DNA of 41,906 bases from an uncultured Blautia sp. (GCA_934371915.1 CAKROE010000013.1:1-41906); one strand, 5' to 3'; counted from the stretch's first letter, positions 7,205-20,900 are shown. Numbers and translations are program-made. Notes: generated by a model not told the origin, from the sequence alone.

Positions 7205-8638
7205 CTAACCTTCATATGTCTGTAATTTTGTCAGCGTATCTTCATACCATCTGTCAAAATATTCTTCGGTCAGAAATTCTTCGGTTGCCGCTTCCATCGT
7301 CTGTCCGGCATCAATTCTTTCCTGAACAGCCTTTCTGTCCGCATCTGCAAGATCACTCATCGAATATTCCAGTACTGAACGGGCATCCTGCCCGCCTTCA
7401 AATGCCGGTGTTGTATATAATTCATTGATATTTACTGTTTCAACAGCTTTTGTCAGAACCTTATCCATAGATTTTGGAAGATCTGTTCCACCCTTTCTGA
7501 TCTCAACCATATCGTTTGCTTTTTTGGTTACCGGAAGATATCCCGACCCAATAGAAAAGCTGGTATTGTTCTCCGGTTCTGTAAGATATTTCAAAAATTC
7601 AACGCTCGCTTCGATTTCTTCATCAGAGCCTTTCGTCACAACCATTCCGGCTCCCTGCTGTACTGCAACCTTTTTTCCTCCCTCAAACTCAGGCGGTGTA
7701 AGTACTTCCAATTCAATATCATGTGATTCTGTGTCACTGGTCATTACCTGTGTCGGGAAAAATGTGGCACTTGAAGTTGAACCCACATATGCCAGAATAT
7801 TTCCTGTTTTAATATCATCACTGCGAAAACGACCGGATGCCGCAAAATATCCTTTTACATATGGAACATAATAATTATCCCAGAGTTTACGGACAATCTC
7901 TTTGTCAAAATTTAACGTCATCTTACCGTCTTTCACTTCAAAAAGATTTCCTCCAAGCTGTCTCGCACCTACAAACATATAATTTGCCATTGCATCTCTT
8001 CCAAACAGTGCCTTACCGTCATCTGGTTCTTCTGTCTGTTCATCTGTCCAGTTATAATATTTTTCTGAAGTCTCTACCAGCCCCTCTACGGTCTCCAGAT
8101 CTGACTCGTCTGCACCGGTTGCCTCAGCAAATTTGTCCCAGTCCGTTTTATTCAGAAAAAGAAGTTCTGTAGATTTTGCAACCGGGAATATCTTAATACT
8201 GCCGTCACCGGAGAAATCACCTTCTTTTAAATAAGCATCTATATATTCATTTTTTTCTTCATCAGTCAGATAATCACTGAGATCGATCACCTGACCTGCC
8301 TGATCTAATTTATACGCAGTATCTGCATATGCAGAAAAAATATTCGGCATATCGGCCGCACCGACTTTTTCTTCGGCAGCATCCATTACATTTGATTCCA
8401 GGTCATTAACACTTCCCAGACTGGAACTTTCTACAATAATATTCTTTTCTTTACCTACGCTCTCATTAAAAGAATCTACCAGAGCATTAAATGCATCCAA
8501 CTGTTCTCCGTTATAATAAGTCCATACCGTCAGGTTCACAGGTTCATCTGATTTTCCGGTCCCCGCCCCGCATCCTGTAAGCATTCCTGCAAGCATTGCA
8601 CCTCCAGTCAGTACTGCAATTATTTTTTTCTGTTTCAT
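7205..8638 (-). CDS. Extracellular solute-binding lipoprotein (ABC type), orphan
   Basis: The 477-residue protein has a lipoprotein signal ending in the lipobox LTGC (lipid-attached Cys23). It then follows the family 1 (sugar/oligosaccharide-type) extracellular solute-binding fold: VNLTVWTYYNGEQLDAFN near the start, FPVAKSTELLFLNKT in the middle and a C-terminal EEFLTEEYFDRWYEDTL. Such proteins normally deliver substrate to an ABC permease, but no permease or ATPase gene is adjacent. Instead it shares a transcript with a membrane GGDEF-EAL protein. I infer a sensory role, presenting bound ligand to the Cache domain. The ATG at 8638 has GAGGAG 6 nt upstream. The ligand is not predictable from sequence. 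Confidence 0.9.
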   Translation of the reverse strand: MKQKKIIAVLTGGAMLAGMLTGCGAGTGKSDEPVNLTVWTYYNGEQLDAFNALVDSFNESVGKEKNIIVESSSLGSVNDLESNVMDAAEEKVGAADMPNIFSAYADTAYKLDQAGQVIDLSDYLTDEEKNEYIDAYLKEGDFSGDGSIKIFPVAKSTELLFLNKTDWDKFAEATGADESDLETVEGLVETSEKYYNWTDEQTEEPDDGKALFGRDAMANYMFVGARQLGGNLFEVKDGKMTLNFDKEIVRKLWDNYYVPYVKGYFAASGRFRSDDIKTGNILAYVGSTSSATFFPTQVMTSDTESHDIELEVLTPPEFEGGKKVAVQQGAGMVVTKGSDEEIEASVEFLKYLTEPENNTSFSIGSGYLPVTKKANDMVEIRKGGTDLPKSMDKVLTKAVETVNINELYTTPAFEGGQDARSVLEYSMSDLADADRKAVQERIDAGQTMEAATEEFLTEEYFDRWYEDTLTKLQTYEG

Positions 8639-8706
8639 CTTATCTCCTCTTCAGAACTTTCATATATCTTTACAATCATATAAGTTTTCAGGCATAACAT
8701 GGTTTT

Positions 8707-8735
8707 ATTGTACCATTTCATGAATATATCTTCAA
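8707..8735 (-). promoter_or_regulatory. Sigma-A promoter of the lipoprotein/GGDEF-EAL operon
   Basis: On the minus strand TTGAAG (8730-8735) and TACAAT (8707-8712) are exactly 17 bp apart, about 70 bp upstream of the lipoprotein start. It lies just after the adhesin terminator, so this operon is transcriptionally separable from the adhesin. Confidence 0.6.
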
Positions 8736-8765
8736 TAATGGTTTCCCTGCATTTTCTGCACAGAC

Positions 8766-8797
8766 AAAGGGGCTGCCGCACTAAGTGCGACAGCCCC
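8766..8797 (-). terminator. Terminator after the giant adhesin gene
   Basis: GGGGCTG-C-CGCAC pairs with GTGCG-A-CAGCCCC (8769-8797), with one mismatch and a tight loop. Read on the minus strand the stem is followed by TTTGT. It begins about 25 bp after the adhesin stop codon. Confidence 0.75.
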
Positions 8798-8820
8798 GTC
8801 AGTCTTATGTCAGATATTTT

Positions 8821-8945
8821 TTATCTGTTCTTTCTTCTTTTTTCCTTAAGCAGAAGAATTACTGCTGCCAGGGAAAGTAATGCCAGATACAGATTTGCTT
8901 CTGTCGGTGCAGAATCTCCTGTCTTTACAGCTCCGGAAATTTCTG
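8821..8945 (-). other. C-terminal sortase-type cell-wall sorting signal of the adhesin
   Basis: The last 41 residues consist of GAVKTGDSAP, a hydrophobic stretch (LYLALLSLAAVILLL) and the basic tail KEKRRKNR. The order motif-membrane segment-positive tail is that of LPxTG-type signals. The motif is the (P/V)KTGD variant common in Clostridia rather than LPxTG itself. It is preceded by a Glu/Lys/Pro/Ser-rich spacer (SEEKPGQKQN...) typical of wall-spanning regions. Confidence 0.8.
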
Positions 8946-11900
8946 CAGCCCCGTGCTCAGACTCTGAGAGTCCCGGTTCTTTCTCATTCTGTGAAGAAGG
9001 CTTTCTTTCAGGCTTTTCTTCAGAATCATGATTCTGCTTCTGTCCCGGTTTTTCTTCAGATGGCTTTTCAGCCCGGTAGCTGTTTACATAATGAACTTCA
9101 CCATATGCCGAACCTATATCTACATTGCCACTGACATGGATCAGAAGTGGATTGTCACTGTAACCTGTATGACCATTGGAACGGATCACCAGATTGCCGG
9201 ATCTTACATCTTTTCCAAAGATATCACCTCTCGCGATAATGTCAATGTTCTCTGCTGTCATTCCTCTGATTTCCATTTTGTCTGAAATATTATTCAGATA
9301 AATATCATCAGCTTTTGCTTTGATACTGTCCACATCTGTGTTCATTCTGTTTTCCGGTGTACCCAGACTGCCATTGATCTCTGCTTCCAAATGTCCGCCG
9401 CTGATCATGGAATCTGCCGTTTTACCGGTCAGATCACCGTCAACTCTGATCTGTACAGTACCGTCTTCTTTCTTTCCGTGGATTTCATCCACAATAAGAT
9501 CTCTGTCATTTTCGAGATAAACATTATCTGCGCTTGCTTTGACTTCTGAAACACTGACACTGAATGGATTATCCGTTGTTCCGATGTCGCCATCCGCTGC
9601 GGACAGATCTGCTCTTTTTGCTTTAACTGCCGGAGCTTTCCCCGGAACATCTTTCAGATTTCCATCTACCCGAATCGTAACATCTCCGGTTCCGTTACTG
9701 CTGTTGATGTTGTCTACTGTAAGATCAGACGGTGATGTAAGAGAAACATCTCCTTCTGCTTTTATTTCAACAGTTCCACCAACTTTAACAGAGAGTCCAT
9801 GGTCTTCTTTTCCTACTTCACCGTTGGATCTGATATCAAGATTTCCACCGGCGATAACCGTTGCAGTTTCCTCTTCCGCTTTCTTCTTAGCCTCTTCGTA
9901 TGCAGCTTTTGCTTCCTTAAGTTCTTCCTCAGCTTTTCTTAATTTCTCTTTCAGTTGATTCAGTTCTTCTTCACTTGCTGCATATTCCTGTCTGGCTTTT
10001 TCTGCTTCCTCATGAGCTTTTGCATAGTTTTCTTCTGCCTCTTTACGGGCTTCTTCTGCTTTTGCAAGTTCTTCCCGTGCCGATTCAAGATCTTTTGCAA
10101 GCTTCTCAATGTCTCCGCTTTCCAGAAGTTCTTTTGCCGGCAGGAGTTCTTTCAGAAGTTCTTTTGCTTCCGCTTCTGTCAGCTCACCTTTTTCCAGTCT
10201 GTCCTGAATATCCTGAATTCTGTTCAGCATTTCTTCCACAGAACCTTTTGTATCCTTCAGATTCTGAAGCTGATCGCTCAGTTCAGATTTCTGTCCGTTC
10301 AGTTCGTCTCTGGAATTTTTCAGTTCTTCAAGCCGTTTCGTTTCTTCCGGTGTAGGATCTTCCTTTGCTTCCAGATTATTGATTTCCACTTCGATATCCT
10401 CAAGCGTCTGATCCGTGTCTGAAAGTTTCTTTTCAAGTTCTTTTTTAAGCTGATCTCTTGCTGCATCAACAGCTTTCTGAATCAGTTTCTCACGGTCTTT
10501 CTGAAGATTTTCCATATCCCGGATCTTCTGTTCCAGTTCAGCAGACTTATTCTGCGCTTCATCTTTTGCTTTTTCAGCTTCGGATTCTGCAGATTCTGCC
10601 TGATCTTTCTTATCACGAAGAGGTGGAAGAATCAGTTCTTCATGGACACGTTCATCTGTTTCTGCGGCATCTTTCTTCACCTGTGCTTTATCAACATCTG
10701 CTTTTGCATCTGCTGCTTTATCTGCCAGGTTTCCGTTTCCGTCGTATACACTTCCGTCTGCGTCCAGAACAAAATCTTTCTTTGTTTCTACCTGTTTCAG
10801 TGTAAGATCTCCGCTGATTTCACGGATCACTGCACTGTCTGCTTTTACAGTGAGAGTTCCATCTGTGGAGGTATCCACTTCGTATGGATTCTCTCTTGTT
10901 CCGACTTCATTTCCTGCGATCAGTGTGATGTTCTTTGCAGTTACTGCTGCCGGTTCATCACCGCGGTCGCCTTCAAGAATGGAACCACCTGCTGTTATGG
11001 AAGCATTTTCTCCGGCTTTCACTGTTTCGGCCAGTACATCTCCACCAGCTTCAAGAGCAGCATCTTTTCCGGCTTTCACTGTATCAACAGTAATGTTTCC
11101 ACCTGCTTTCGCAGTTACATTTCCAGGAGCGGTAAGCTCATCTGTGTAAAGGTTTCCTGCTGCTGCAAGAGTAAGATCTCCTCCGGCTTTCGGTTTCTCT
11201 ACATACAGGTCACCGGTTCCGCCGTAAGACTTCTTACTGCTGGACAGTGTAAGGTCTTTTTCGGCTGAAGCATAAACCTTTCCGGTCTGGCTGTCAGTCT
11301 GTGCATCCAGGCTGTTCTTTGCCTCCAGTCTGATATCTTCGATCGCATCTACAAGAAGCTTTCCTCTGATATCAACTGTGATCGGATCTGTTTCTGTACC
11401 AATACGCTTACCTGTAAGGCTGCTGTTTCCGTTACCTGCTGTGATATTTACCAGTCCTGCTTCTTTCTGATCCTCTGATCTTCTGTCAAGAATATCGGAA
11501 TCCATATCTGTCGCGATCTCTACAGTTCCTTTTGGTGCTGTGATCACGCCGAGGCCGATGTTTCCTTCTTTTTCCTTTATCTGGATATTTCCTTCTTCGG
11601 AAGATGCATTCAGAATGCCTTCTTTCTTTGCATCAAATACCCAGTTTCCGGTATAGTCCACATAGCCGGATACGGTAAATTCCGGTTCCCATACAGTAAC
11701 TGTGATCGGATTTCCGTTTTCATCTACAGTTTCGCTATTTTTCTTCACCATACTGAATGAAATTTTCGGATCTTCAAGTTCTTCTCCGTCTTTTCCTGTC
11801 AGAATTTTATCAGATACCTGATATTCTTTCTGGATCAGGTCTGTCAGGAGGCCGCTGATATTTTTCTTTGCTTCCAGTGTAATGTTGTTTGCAGTTATGT

Positions 11901-14900
11901 TGGCAATTTCTTCAGTCTCTGTACCATTCTGGTTAAGACCTATGATGCTTCCGCCGAGTGCTTTCACTGTTACATTGCCAAGTGCAATGTTTCCAGGGGT
12001 AAGGTCACTGCGGTTGGTCTCAATACGTCCGATATAAAGATCGCCGGCTTTCTGGATTACTGTAATATCTCCATAATTGCTGATATTGATTCCATCAGTA
12101 GTTCCTGTAGAAGTACCGATTTCAACAACCATGGAAACCGGATCTTTCGGTATGCCTGTCGGGCGTCCCGATTCAGCCGCTTTTTTCAGCTGTTCCAGAA
12201 GTTCTGCTTTCTTTTCTTCTGCAAGCTTCGCAAGTGCCTCTTCAACAGCCGCTCTCGCTGCTTCCAGTTCTTCTTCTGAACTGTCCTCAGACTCCAGAAG
12301 TTTTTTGTATGCCTCAAGTGCATCACTGATCTCTTCTGTATCCAGATCAACTCTGATATTAATCTGTCCGTCTTTGTCTTTTGGTTCAGAATTGTAATCT
12401 TCTGTCAGTCTGTAATGCTCTGCACCTCTGATAAAGGCATTTCTTACAGTAACGATCTTAAATGGTACATTTGATTCTGTTACATCAATCACCAGAGGAA
12501 TTTCTCTGGATCCGATGTCTCCTCCGAAGGAGAAGGAAGAATCATTATTATAAACATCTTCGCCAAGAATAATTGTACTGGTCTTTTCTTTTCCGTCTTT
12601 CTGGATTTCTCCGAGAAGACTTCCTGAAAGATCAAGAACAACTTTGCCCTGTGCATTTAATGTTTCGCCAATAGTCAGGTTTCCTTTCTTCTGGTTTTTG
12701 TCTCTTGTTGTAACAATCAGTGATGCATGACTGCTGCCCGAAGAAGAAACATCTGCTTTTTTGACAGTTACGTTGCCGTCTGTGGCATTTACTTCTAATA
12801 CAGCATTGTCTTTGAGACTTACATCATCCGTACGGATGTCTCCGTTTTCTGCTTTCAGCAGAATTTTCGACTGTGCATTTGCACTGACATTTCCCGTCTG
12901 GATATTTCCCTTTTTCGTTGTCAGCAGAATTTTTGACTGTTCACTTGCACTGACATTTCCCGTCCGGATATTTCCCTTTTTCGTTGTCAGCAGAATTTCT
13001 GACTGTGCATTTGCACTGACATCTCCGGAAACAATATCTCCGTCAACTGTGCTGACATCAAGTTTCGGCTTATCTGTACTTTGGGTTCCATTTACAGAGA
13101 TACTGTCAAAGCTTACATTACCTTTGTTCAGGATTTTCAGAGTCATATTTGCATTGTCTCTGAATTCCATATTGGAAAATTCCACATTGCCTGTGCTGAC
13201 TTTTATGTCTGCCAGTGCGTTGTCTTTGAGTACAGAATCTTTGAATAATACATTTCCATTGAAGTTCACATATGCGGTTCCTGTGAATTCGCCTTCATAG
13301 GAAAGATTTCCTTCAGCATCCTCAACTGCTTCTCTGCGGAAGATCACATTTGTGGTTCCGTTTTCTTTTGAAGGTGTCACTTCCATCGGTTTTTCAGAGT
13401 CACCATATCTGGTGGTTCCTTCACCTTTGCTCAGAAGAACAAGAAGGTCGGAAACGATTTTGATTGTTTCCTGATCACCTTTTACCTTAACAGTTCCGTT
13501 CTTCGGACTGGTGATCTCAATGATCACTTCTCCGCCCTCAACTTTGCCCAGAATGAGGTCTGTGTCATCTTCAAGATCAGCATAGATTCTTGCTGTATCT
13601 GCTGTCAGGCTGGACAGATTACCATCAGAATCAATGGTGCTGTTATCTGTCATAATATAAATTGCTTTATTATTTCTGACTGACAGTGGGTGTTTCACTG
13701 TGTTATTCAGAATAGAAAGAAGTTTCTGTTTTCCGTTGCTTAAACCAAAACCTTTTTCTGTGCCGTTTGCATCATCACGTGCCAGCAGATAATCACCATC
13801 TGCTCCAACATATTTATACTTCTCATCTGTCTTTGTAAGTTCCACCAGTGTACCGTCTTCGCTGTAACCGAAGTAGTGTGCACTATCATAGTTATACAGA
13901 CTGTTTGCAGGTGGATCCTGATGAAGTCCGTAAACACTTGTGTAAACGTCCTGTGAAAGCTCCATCAGATAAGTTGCCGTTCCTTTTGAGATTGTTGTAT
14001 TCAGTTTTCCGCTGCTGTCAACGGTATATTCTGAATATGCACGTTCTGTTGTGCCGTCTTTAGTTACTTCCACATACTGTGTGGATCCGTTTTCGGATTT
14101 TCCGGAAGAAATCTCATATACACGGAAAGTTCCGTCTGGTTTCAGATATGCTGCGATCTGGCCGGATTCATCCAGGAAAAGGATTGTTCCTGTCGGAAGA
14201 CCGGAAGCATTTTTCATTGCTTTATCTACAACTCTCAGGTAACGGTCAATGATCGCATATCCGTTGCTGTCACGTGAAGCAGCAAACTGTTCTGTCGCAT
14301 TCTTGAAGTAAAGATATGCACTGTTACTGCTGTCAGTATTTGATTTCTCGATCGGGCTGATGATGATCGTTCCCGGTATATAACCGGTTACTTTTGTAAA
14401 GGAGATCGAACGGTTTACCCTTGTTTCAAATCTTGCGTCCCGCTTGCTGGTGTAAGCACCTCTTGCCAGACGTTCCGCTTCTTCATCAGTAAGATAAACA
14501 TATCCGTTTACTACCTCTACAGTACCGATATCATCACTTGCTCCGATAAATAATCCGGATTTCTTTCTGTAATACAGACTTCCGTCAGTAAATCCGTCAA
14601 CTCTGTACTGCTTTCTTCCTTCTGCATCTGTCACATCTGTTTCGAGTACATATACTCTGTCACTGGAAGTGTCATATGCATAATGTTTTTTGCCGCCAGC
14701 CATTGTGTAATAAGAAATAAGACTGATATCATATCTTCCGCTCAATTCTTCATTAATGGCTGCAATAAGGTCTTTATCGACCTGTGGATTCAGAATGACA
14801 ACACCGTTCTGAATGTGACTTCTGATCATTCCCGCAAGTGTGGAATTGAATGCATCTGTCACATCATCTCCGGTAAGCCAGCTTCCTGATCCGTCATTTT

Positions 14901-17900
14901 TCTGAAGAGAAAGGAATACCCTGGAGTAAACCAGATCTCCGTTCTCATCTTTTTTCTGCTGCATTCCAGGTGCAATTGCCACTGTTTCATTCATTCCTGG
15001 AGTACTTCCGGTATCTGTCGCATTTTCGTCCTTGCGGACTGCAACAAAACTGTAAGTTCCATCCGGGAACAGGGCAAGCACACGGTCAGTTATCAGCAGA
15101 ATACCTTTTTCATCTCCGTCATTATCCAGGAAAATTACAGTCTTTTCAGTCTTCTTATAACCACCTTTTGTCTGATTTTTCAGTACCGTTACAGGTGCAG
15201 ATGAAATGCGGATAAACAGGTTCTTCACTGTTTCATAAGCTGCATGTCTCTTCAAAAGCCAAATGCCTTCCTCTGCCTGATACCATTCACCGTTAGTCTG
15301 TTTCAGATCAAATGTGAACCAGTAGTCATTACCCAGCAGGTCTTTTCCTTTTACGTTTATTGTCCAGGTCTTTGTATCATCATCATCATATCTGTAATAG
15401 ATATCTGAATCAGCGCTGTCCTGGTAAACTGTGTAGGAATCTGCTGCTTTCGTACCGTTCTGACTGTTTCCGGCTATCGAAGATGTTACCTCACTGCCGA
15501 TTTCCAGTGCTTTATCACTGCTGCCTGCATTGATTTTCTCAGAAACAGAACCCTTCTCATTATAAACAGTTTCACTTACTTCTCTGTCGCCGTTATTTGT
15601 TTTCAGAGAAACCACAAACTTCCACGGTGTGTTATACGTTGTATATTCCAGAGTTTCGCCTGTGTAATTATATTTCTCTGTCTTTGTTGTCTTAGAAAGG
15701 GTTACAAGCACATCAACAATGATATTCGGTGTAACTTTTCCTTTCAGCTTAGCCATGATCGCATTGCGAATGGCATCTGCATATCCGGAAAGTTCTGTCT
15801 GTACACCGGCTCCTTTCAGTGCCGTTTCTACCATACTGGTGATGGCATTTTTGTTTCCAAGTGCATTTTTGACAGCTTTCTTTGCTTCTTTCAGTGACTG
15901 ATTCAGTGATATTGTTTTTGCTTCCAGATCTGCTCTGTCATAAATGTATCCTTCCTTGAATTCATAATGACCGTCAGTTCCGGTTACATGTACCACATGG
16001 TATTTTGTTCTTCCTGCTTCCGTGATACTTTCAAGAAGAATCCAGCGTCCGTCTTTTGTCTCCATGATCGGTGTACCATTGACAACTGTATTTGTTCTTT
16101 CGTCCAGGAATACCTGCTTGTAGAAAACAACGATTCCATTCGGAAGCCGCCAGCCAAGTCCTTCTTCCAGACCTGATGACTCAATATAGGTTGTCGCACC
16201 ATTCTGACCAATTTCCATATAGGCTGTGCCGTTTCTGAAGGTGATCTTCTGGTTAAATGTGTTTCCGCTCTCATTAATGGTAATGGTCAGATTTCCATTG
16301 GAATCTGTTTCCACCTTCATATTGGAGAGATCATAGATTCCGCCGCTGTAATCTTCAGATTTTTCATCATGAAGCCGGTTAATGATTCTTATAAGTTTCT
16401 TTGACACTCTGTCTACTACAACAGTTGCGCCATTTGGAAGAAGATAAGTGTCATACTTCGATGTCTGAGATACAAGGTATGCATCTGAAACAAAAGTGAT
16501 GTCTTCGCTCATATTTACGAGCATTCCGTCATCTGTCAGCCAGAAATCTGTATTGTTGCCGTTTGCATCTTTGAGCTGTACTTTCTGGAAGGTTTTGCCC
16601 TTTGCGCCCGGCAGTGTCACAAAGTCCATTGCAGTTCTCGGAACAGAAATGAAGTAATCATCTGCTGAATCCGGTTTTCCTGCGCAAACCACCTTCGGTG
16701 CCTCAACACTTACATAAACAGTGCTGTCGGATCCTCCGATGATCTCTTTGAGATTGAGGGCTGCTTTTTCTCCGATGCCTTTCTTTGCATCATTCATCTG
16801 CTTCTGGGTCATCCACTCTCTTACCAGAGTAAGGCTGAGATAGATATCTCCGCTGGCTTTTACTTTTACTTCATTCGGACTTGCCGGTTTTGCAGATGCC
16901 ATACCAGAGATTCCAGGATAACTGCTGATATCAAAGATATAGGCACGGAACGGATTCTTAATACCATCTCCGATTTTTCCTGCTCCGCTGATATACAGCT
17001 TGTTGGCTGCTACAAATGCCTTTCCGGAAGTCTTAAGTGTTCCGCCATTCATCTCGATGGTAAGAACGCCTTCGCCCAGATCTGTTTCTATAGAACCTTT
17101 TCCATCCGCATCAGAAGAGCCGTCTGCAAATGTAATATTGCCTTTTCCTTCTGTCCGGATGATAAGATTTGGTGTGTCTTCGCTGACCTGATAACTGAAT
17201 CCGTCATTTCCTTCTGCTGATGTATCGATATCCGGTGCAAGAGCATTGGAATTTGACATCTGAATGTTTTTCAGAATCAGATTTTTGTCAGTGTGGTTTG
17301 TAATCTGTACATTTGGAAGATAGGAATTTGTAATGATTGTTCCTTTGCCGGAAAGATTACCGACACCTGCTTCCAGTCTGAGACTTCCCACATCATTGTT
17401 ATAAAGTTTCTTAACAGTAATTGTATTTCCATCAGTTTCCAGGAACTTATCAGTCTTTTTCAAACTGTCTGTAAGGTCATCGTCAAGTCCTGTATATGCG
17501 ATCAGTCCGTCAAAAATATCTACAAACATTCCTGCTGCACCACCGCCTACATGAACAGTTCCGTTAAAGATGATATTTCCTGCATTTTTGAATTCACCGG
17601 CTTCTTTTGCTTCTGCATCCGAATAAAGAATAACTTCTACAAGTTTGTCAACCCATTCAACAACTTTTTTCACAATCTTTTTGATCAGTTTTCCGATCAG
17701 CGGGATCTTACAGATCTTATTTATGATCTTTGTTACAACTGTCTTTACCTTGGTCCATACATAATTGACCACGGTATTTGCAACTGCTGTTGCGCTGCGG
17801 CTGATGACCTGTGTGGTAAGTTCCGGAGCGTCTGCTCTTACGGAAATATTCTTTCCGGCAAGTTCTGCGTTGGAAGTTACATTTACATTTACATTATTAC

Positions 17901-20900
17901 CTCCGGTCACTGTTGATGTTGCATATACGTGTCCGGTAAATCCAACTACTTCTGCATAAGATTCACTTCTGATATTCTGATTTACTACAAGTGCCTCAAC
18001 ATTCAGATTTTCTGTTCCGCCGATCCATGCATTATCAACTCCTGTTGAAACATTGTTGTTTACATTTGAAGTTGCATAAGCCTCTGTTTTGGAACCTGCA
18101 GATGCAGTATAGGATTTTGCTTTTGCCAGGATTACCTGATTCTCAATATAAGCACCAATTGTGGTCACTTCACCGAGGATTCTGGTTTTTGCCCCGTTTT
18201 TGCTGATGTTTGTAACTACTGTCACATTGCTGTTAATGTTTGCTTCACTCTTGTTGGAACCTGCCGCTGCTGCTGCTTTTCTGTAAGCATCCGCATAAAG
18301 ATCGGTATTTGCAATGGCTTTGATATCAAGTGTTCCATATCTGGCATCAATGTTTCCACCGTTTCCTACAGTTGCAGTTACTGTGGAATTGTAATTGATC
18401 TCTGCTTTCGGGCCACCGCCTGCATACACAGATCCGGAAGAACCGGTTGCAATGCTTTCAATGTGGCTTGTTTTGTCTTCTTCTGCGAGAAGTTCAATAT
18501 TTCCGATCACAGAGGTAATATTTACATTATTACCTATTACAAGAGAGGTTTTTCTTGTTATATTGTTTTTACTTTCTACAGAACAGTTGGTTCCGCCGCC
18601 ATAGGCCGCATCTTGTATCTGTGTCTGTGCATTTGTTTTTGTAACAGCCTTCGCCTGAATATTACCCCAGGCTTTCAGCACTGCACCGTCACCGATCTGT
18701 ACAGATGAATTCTGACTCTCCACAGTATTTTCTGCTCTGGATGCTCCACCTGCAACCAGTCCCGCACTGAACAGTTCCACATTTGAGGTTTCAGTGATCT
18801 TATCTGTTGCAAGAACAAAAATATCATTTGTGGATTCTGCTTTGCCAAGGATTGCTGCCCAGGTATCTGTCTTTCCGGCAATAGTTTTTACAAGAAATAC
18901 ACCAAGCTTCACTGCTCCGATGCTCTTTGTTTCCGGAACCTTTGCCGTAATTGTCAGATTTGACTCTGCAGAGACTTTCAGACTGTGCACCGTATTTTCG
19001 TTTTCAGTTACTCCGTTGGCATATACTTCTGAATCTCTGCCAACATATGCTTTTGTTACTTTGCCGTTTGTGCCTTTGGCTGCTGTAGCTGTAACAATCA
19101 CTGCATTTCCGTTTACAAGGCTGACCGTCACTCCCGGAACTGCTCCTGTTGCTGTTACTTCTGCTGTTCCATTTGCAAGGATATCAACCTTAAGTGCTCT
19201 GACAATGCTTGCGCCTGTCACATAAGCTTCTACGCTGTCATTAGAATCAGTGTAAACATTTACAATGTTCATTTCTGCCAGTGAAAGGCTGAAGTTCGGA
19301 GCAAGTGCCTGTGCATCTGTCTTTGATGAAGTATTTGCACTAATTGCAACTTTTCCTCTTGCTGCTTCAAGAACTCCATTATTCACATAAGCGATATTTA
19401 CGGATTCTGCCTTTGCAGTTGCTGAAGATGCCTTTCCGTTAATACCGGAAACACTGATACCTTTTTTTGCACTGTTTCCACCGATCACGCCTGATGCATT
19501 TACATTCAGTACTGATTCTACAGTAATGCTTCCATTTTCGGAAACAATTCCTGTATAACCGGCTGAATTTTTGCCTGCGCCTTCGATATAAGCTTTCTGT
19601 TCTGCTTTTACTTCGGAAGTTACAACATTGACTGCCACTGCCACTTCGCTGATCTCGATCACAGCTCCGTCGATTCTTGCACTGGAGTCTGCATTTCCCG
19701 TTACTTTTACGTTTACATTGCCTTTTGCCGAAATATTCAGTTTTCCGCTGATGTAAGCGTATGCCTTTGTACTTGTTTCTGCGATTGCAACATTTACACC
19801 GGCTTTATAGTAAGCTACTGCGATTCCGCCTGATGCAGGTACAAGTTTTACTTCGGAATTTCCCTGCCATGTATTGGTAACATCTACATTACCGTCTGCA
19901 CGGACAGTTCCGTTTCCACTTAAGATTGATTCAAATGTACCTTTTGCATAAGCGTATCCGGTCATAAGACCTGCGCTTATAAAGCTTACCGGATCCAGAT
20001 TATTTACAGTCACTGTTGCCACAGAATCTGCTTTGTTGTTTACTTTGATATTTCCGGATACTCTGAGGTTATTTACATCTACTTTCGCTCTTGATACTGC
20101 ATCTGCTGTTGCAACAGCTGCATTTGCTGTAATACTTACTGCTGCTGCGGAAGCACTGAAGATAAATGCCTGTGCCATAGAATCCGGAGTGATTGTCTTC
20201 GTGAATTTCTTTGCTGTGTCGATCACTACAGTAACAGGATCTTTGCGCTTCGTAGTCTCACTGTTATTCTGCACAGATTCTACAGTAAGGCTTCCTGCAC
20301 TTACGGAAATGTTTCCGTCAAGAAGTGCTTCCTGGATGCTTGACAGAGTTGCCCATGCCATGGATACGTTTGCCGCAATACCGGCAACCGCTGCATTTAA
20401 TACAATTCCGTAAGCCTTTGTTCTGCCATCTGCACGAACCTTCAGTTCTTTTTCTGCGATAAGACTGCCGGATGTGCCGCCTGCCTGTGCTCTGTTTACA
20501 GAACTGTTGAGAGCTACTGCAAAATTCAGTGCCACTGCTGTTCCGCCTGCTGCACCTGTAATCACAGTTGCAAGTGCTTCTGTGTCATACGGATTTGCTT
20601 CGGTTCCTGCAAGTACAGAAATATTTGCTGCTTTCACAGTTCCGCCTGTTACATCAATAAGCGCAATGTTTTCGCTCTTTATCTGTGCTACTGCCACTGA
20701 AGCACCAACTGCCACAGAACCTGCAACTACTGAGGTAATGTATACGGTGGTGTTTCCATTCATGGCTGCTTCTACAGTCAGGTCACCTGTTGCTGTCACG
20801 TTTGCCTTATTTACTGCCGCATAGCTCTTCGCACGGTTAAATCCGAGTGCTACTGCACCATTTACCGCAACCCCACCTGCTGCAAGACCAAGGCTGGTCA

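Noticed and set aside
7205..7205. GTG at 7205 as the start of the GGDEF-EAL protein
   Set aside because: The ATG at 7169 has an AAGGAGG site at good distance, whereas the GTG overlaps the upstream stop codon without a ribosome site.
9955..10422. Cys/Phe-rich plus-strand frames opposite the coiled coil
   Set aside because: Glu/Lys-rich coding on the minus strand (GAA/AAG) automatically gives Phe/Ser/Leu-rich antisense frames; there is no start context.
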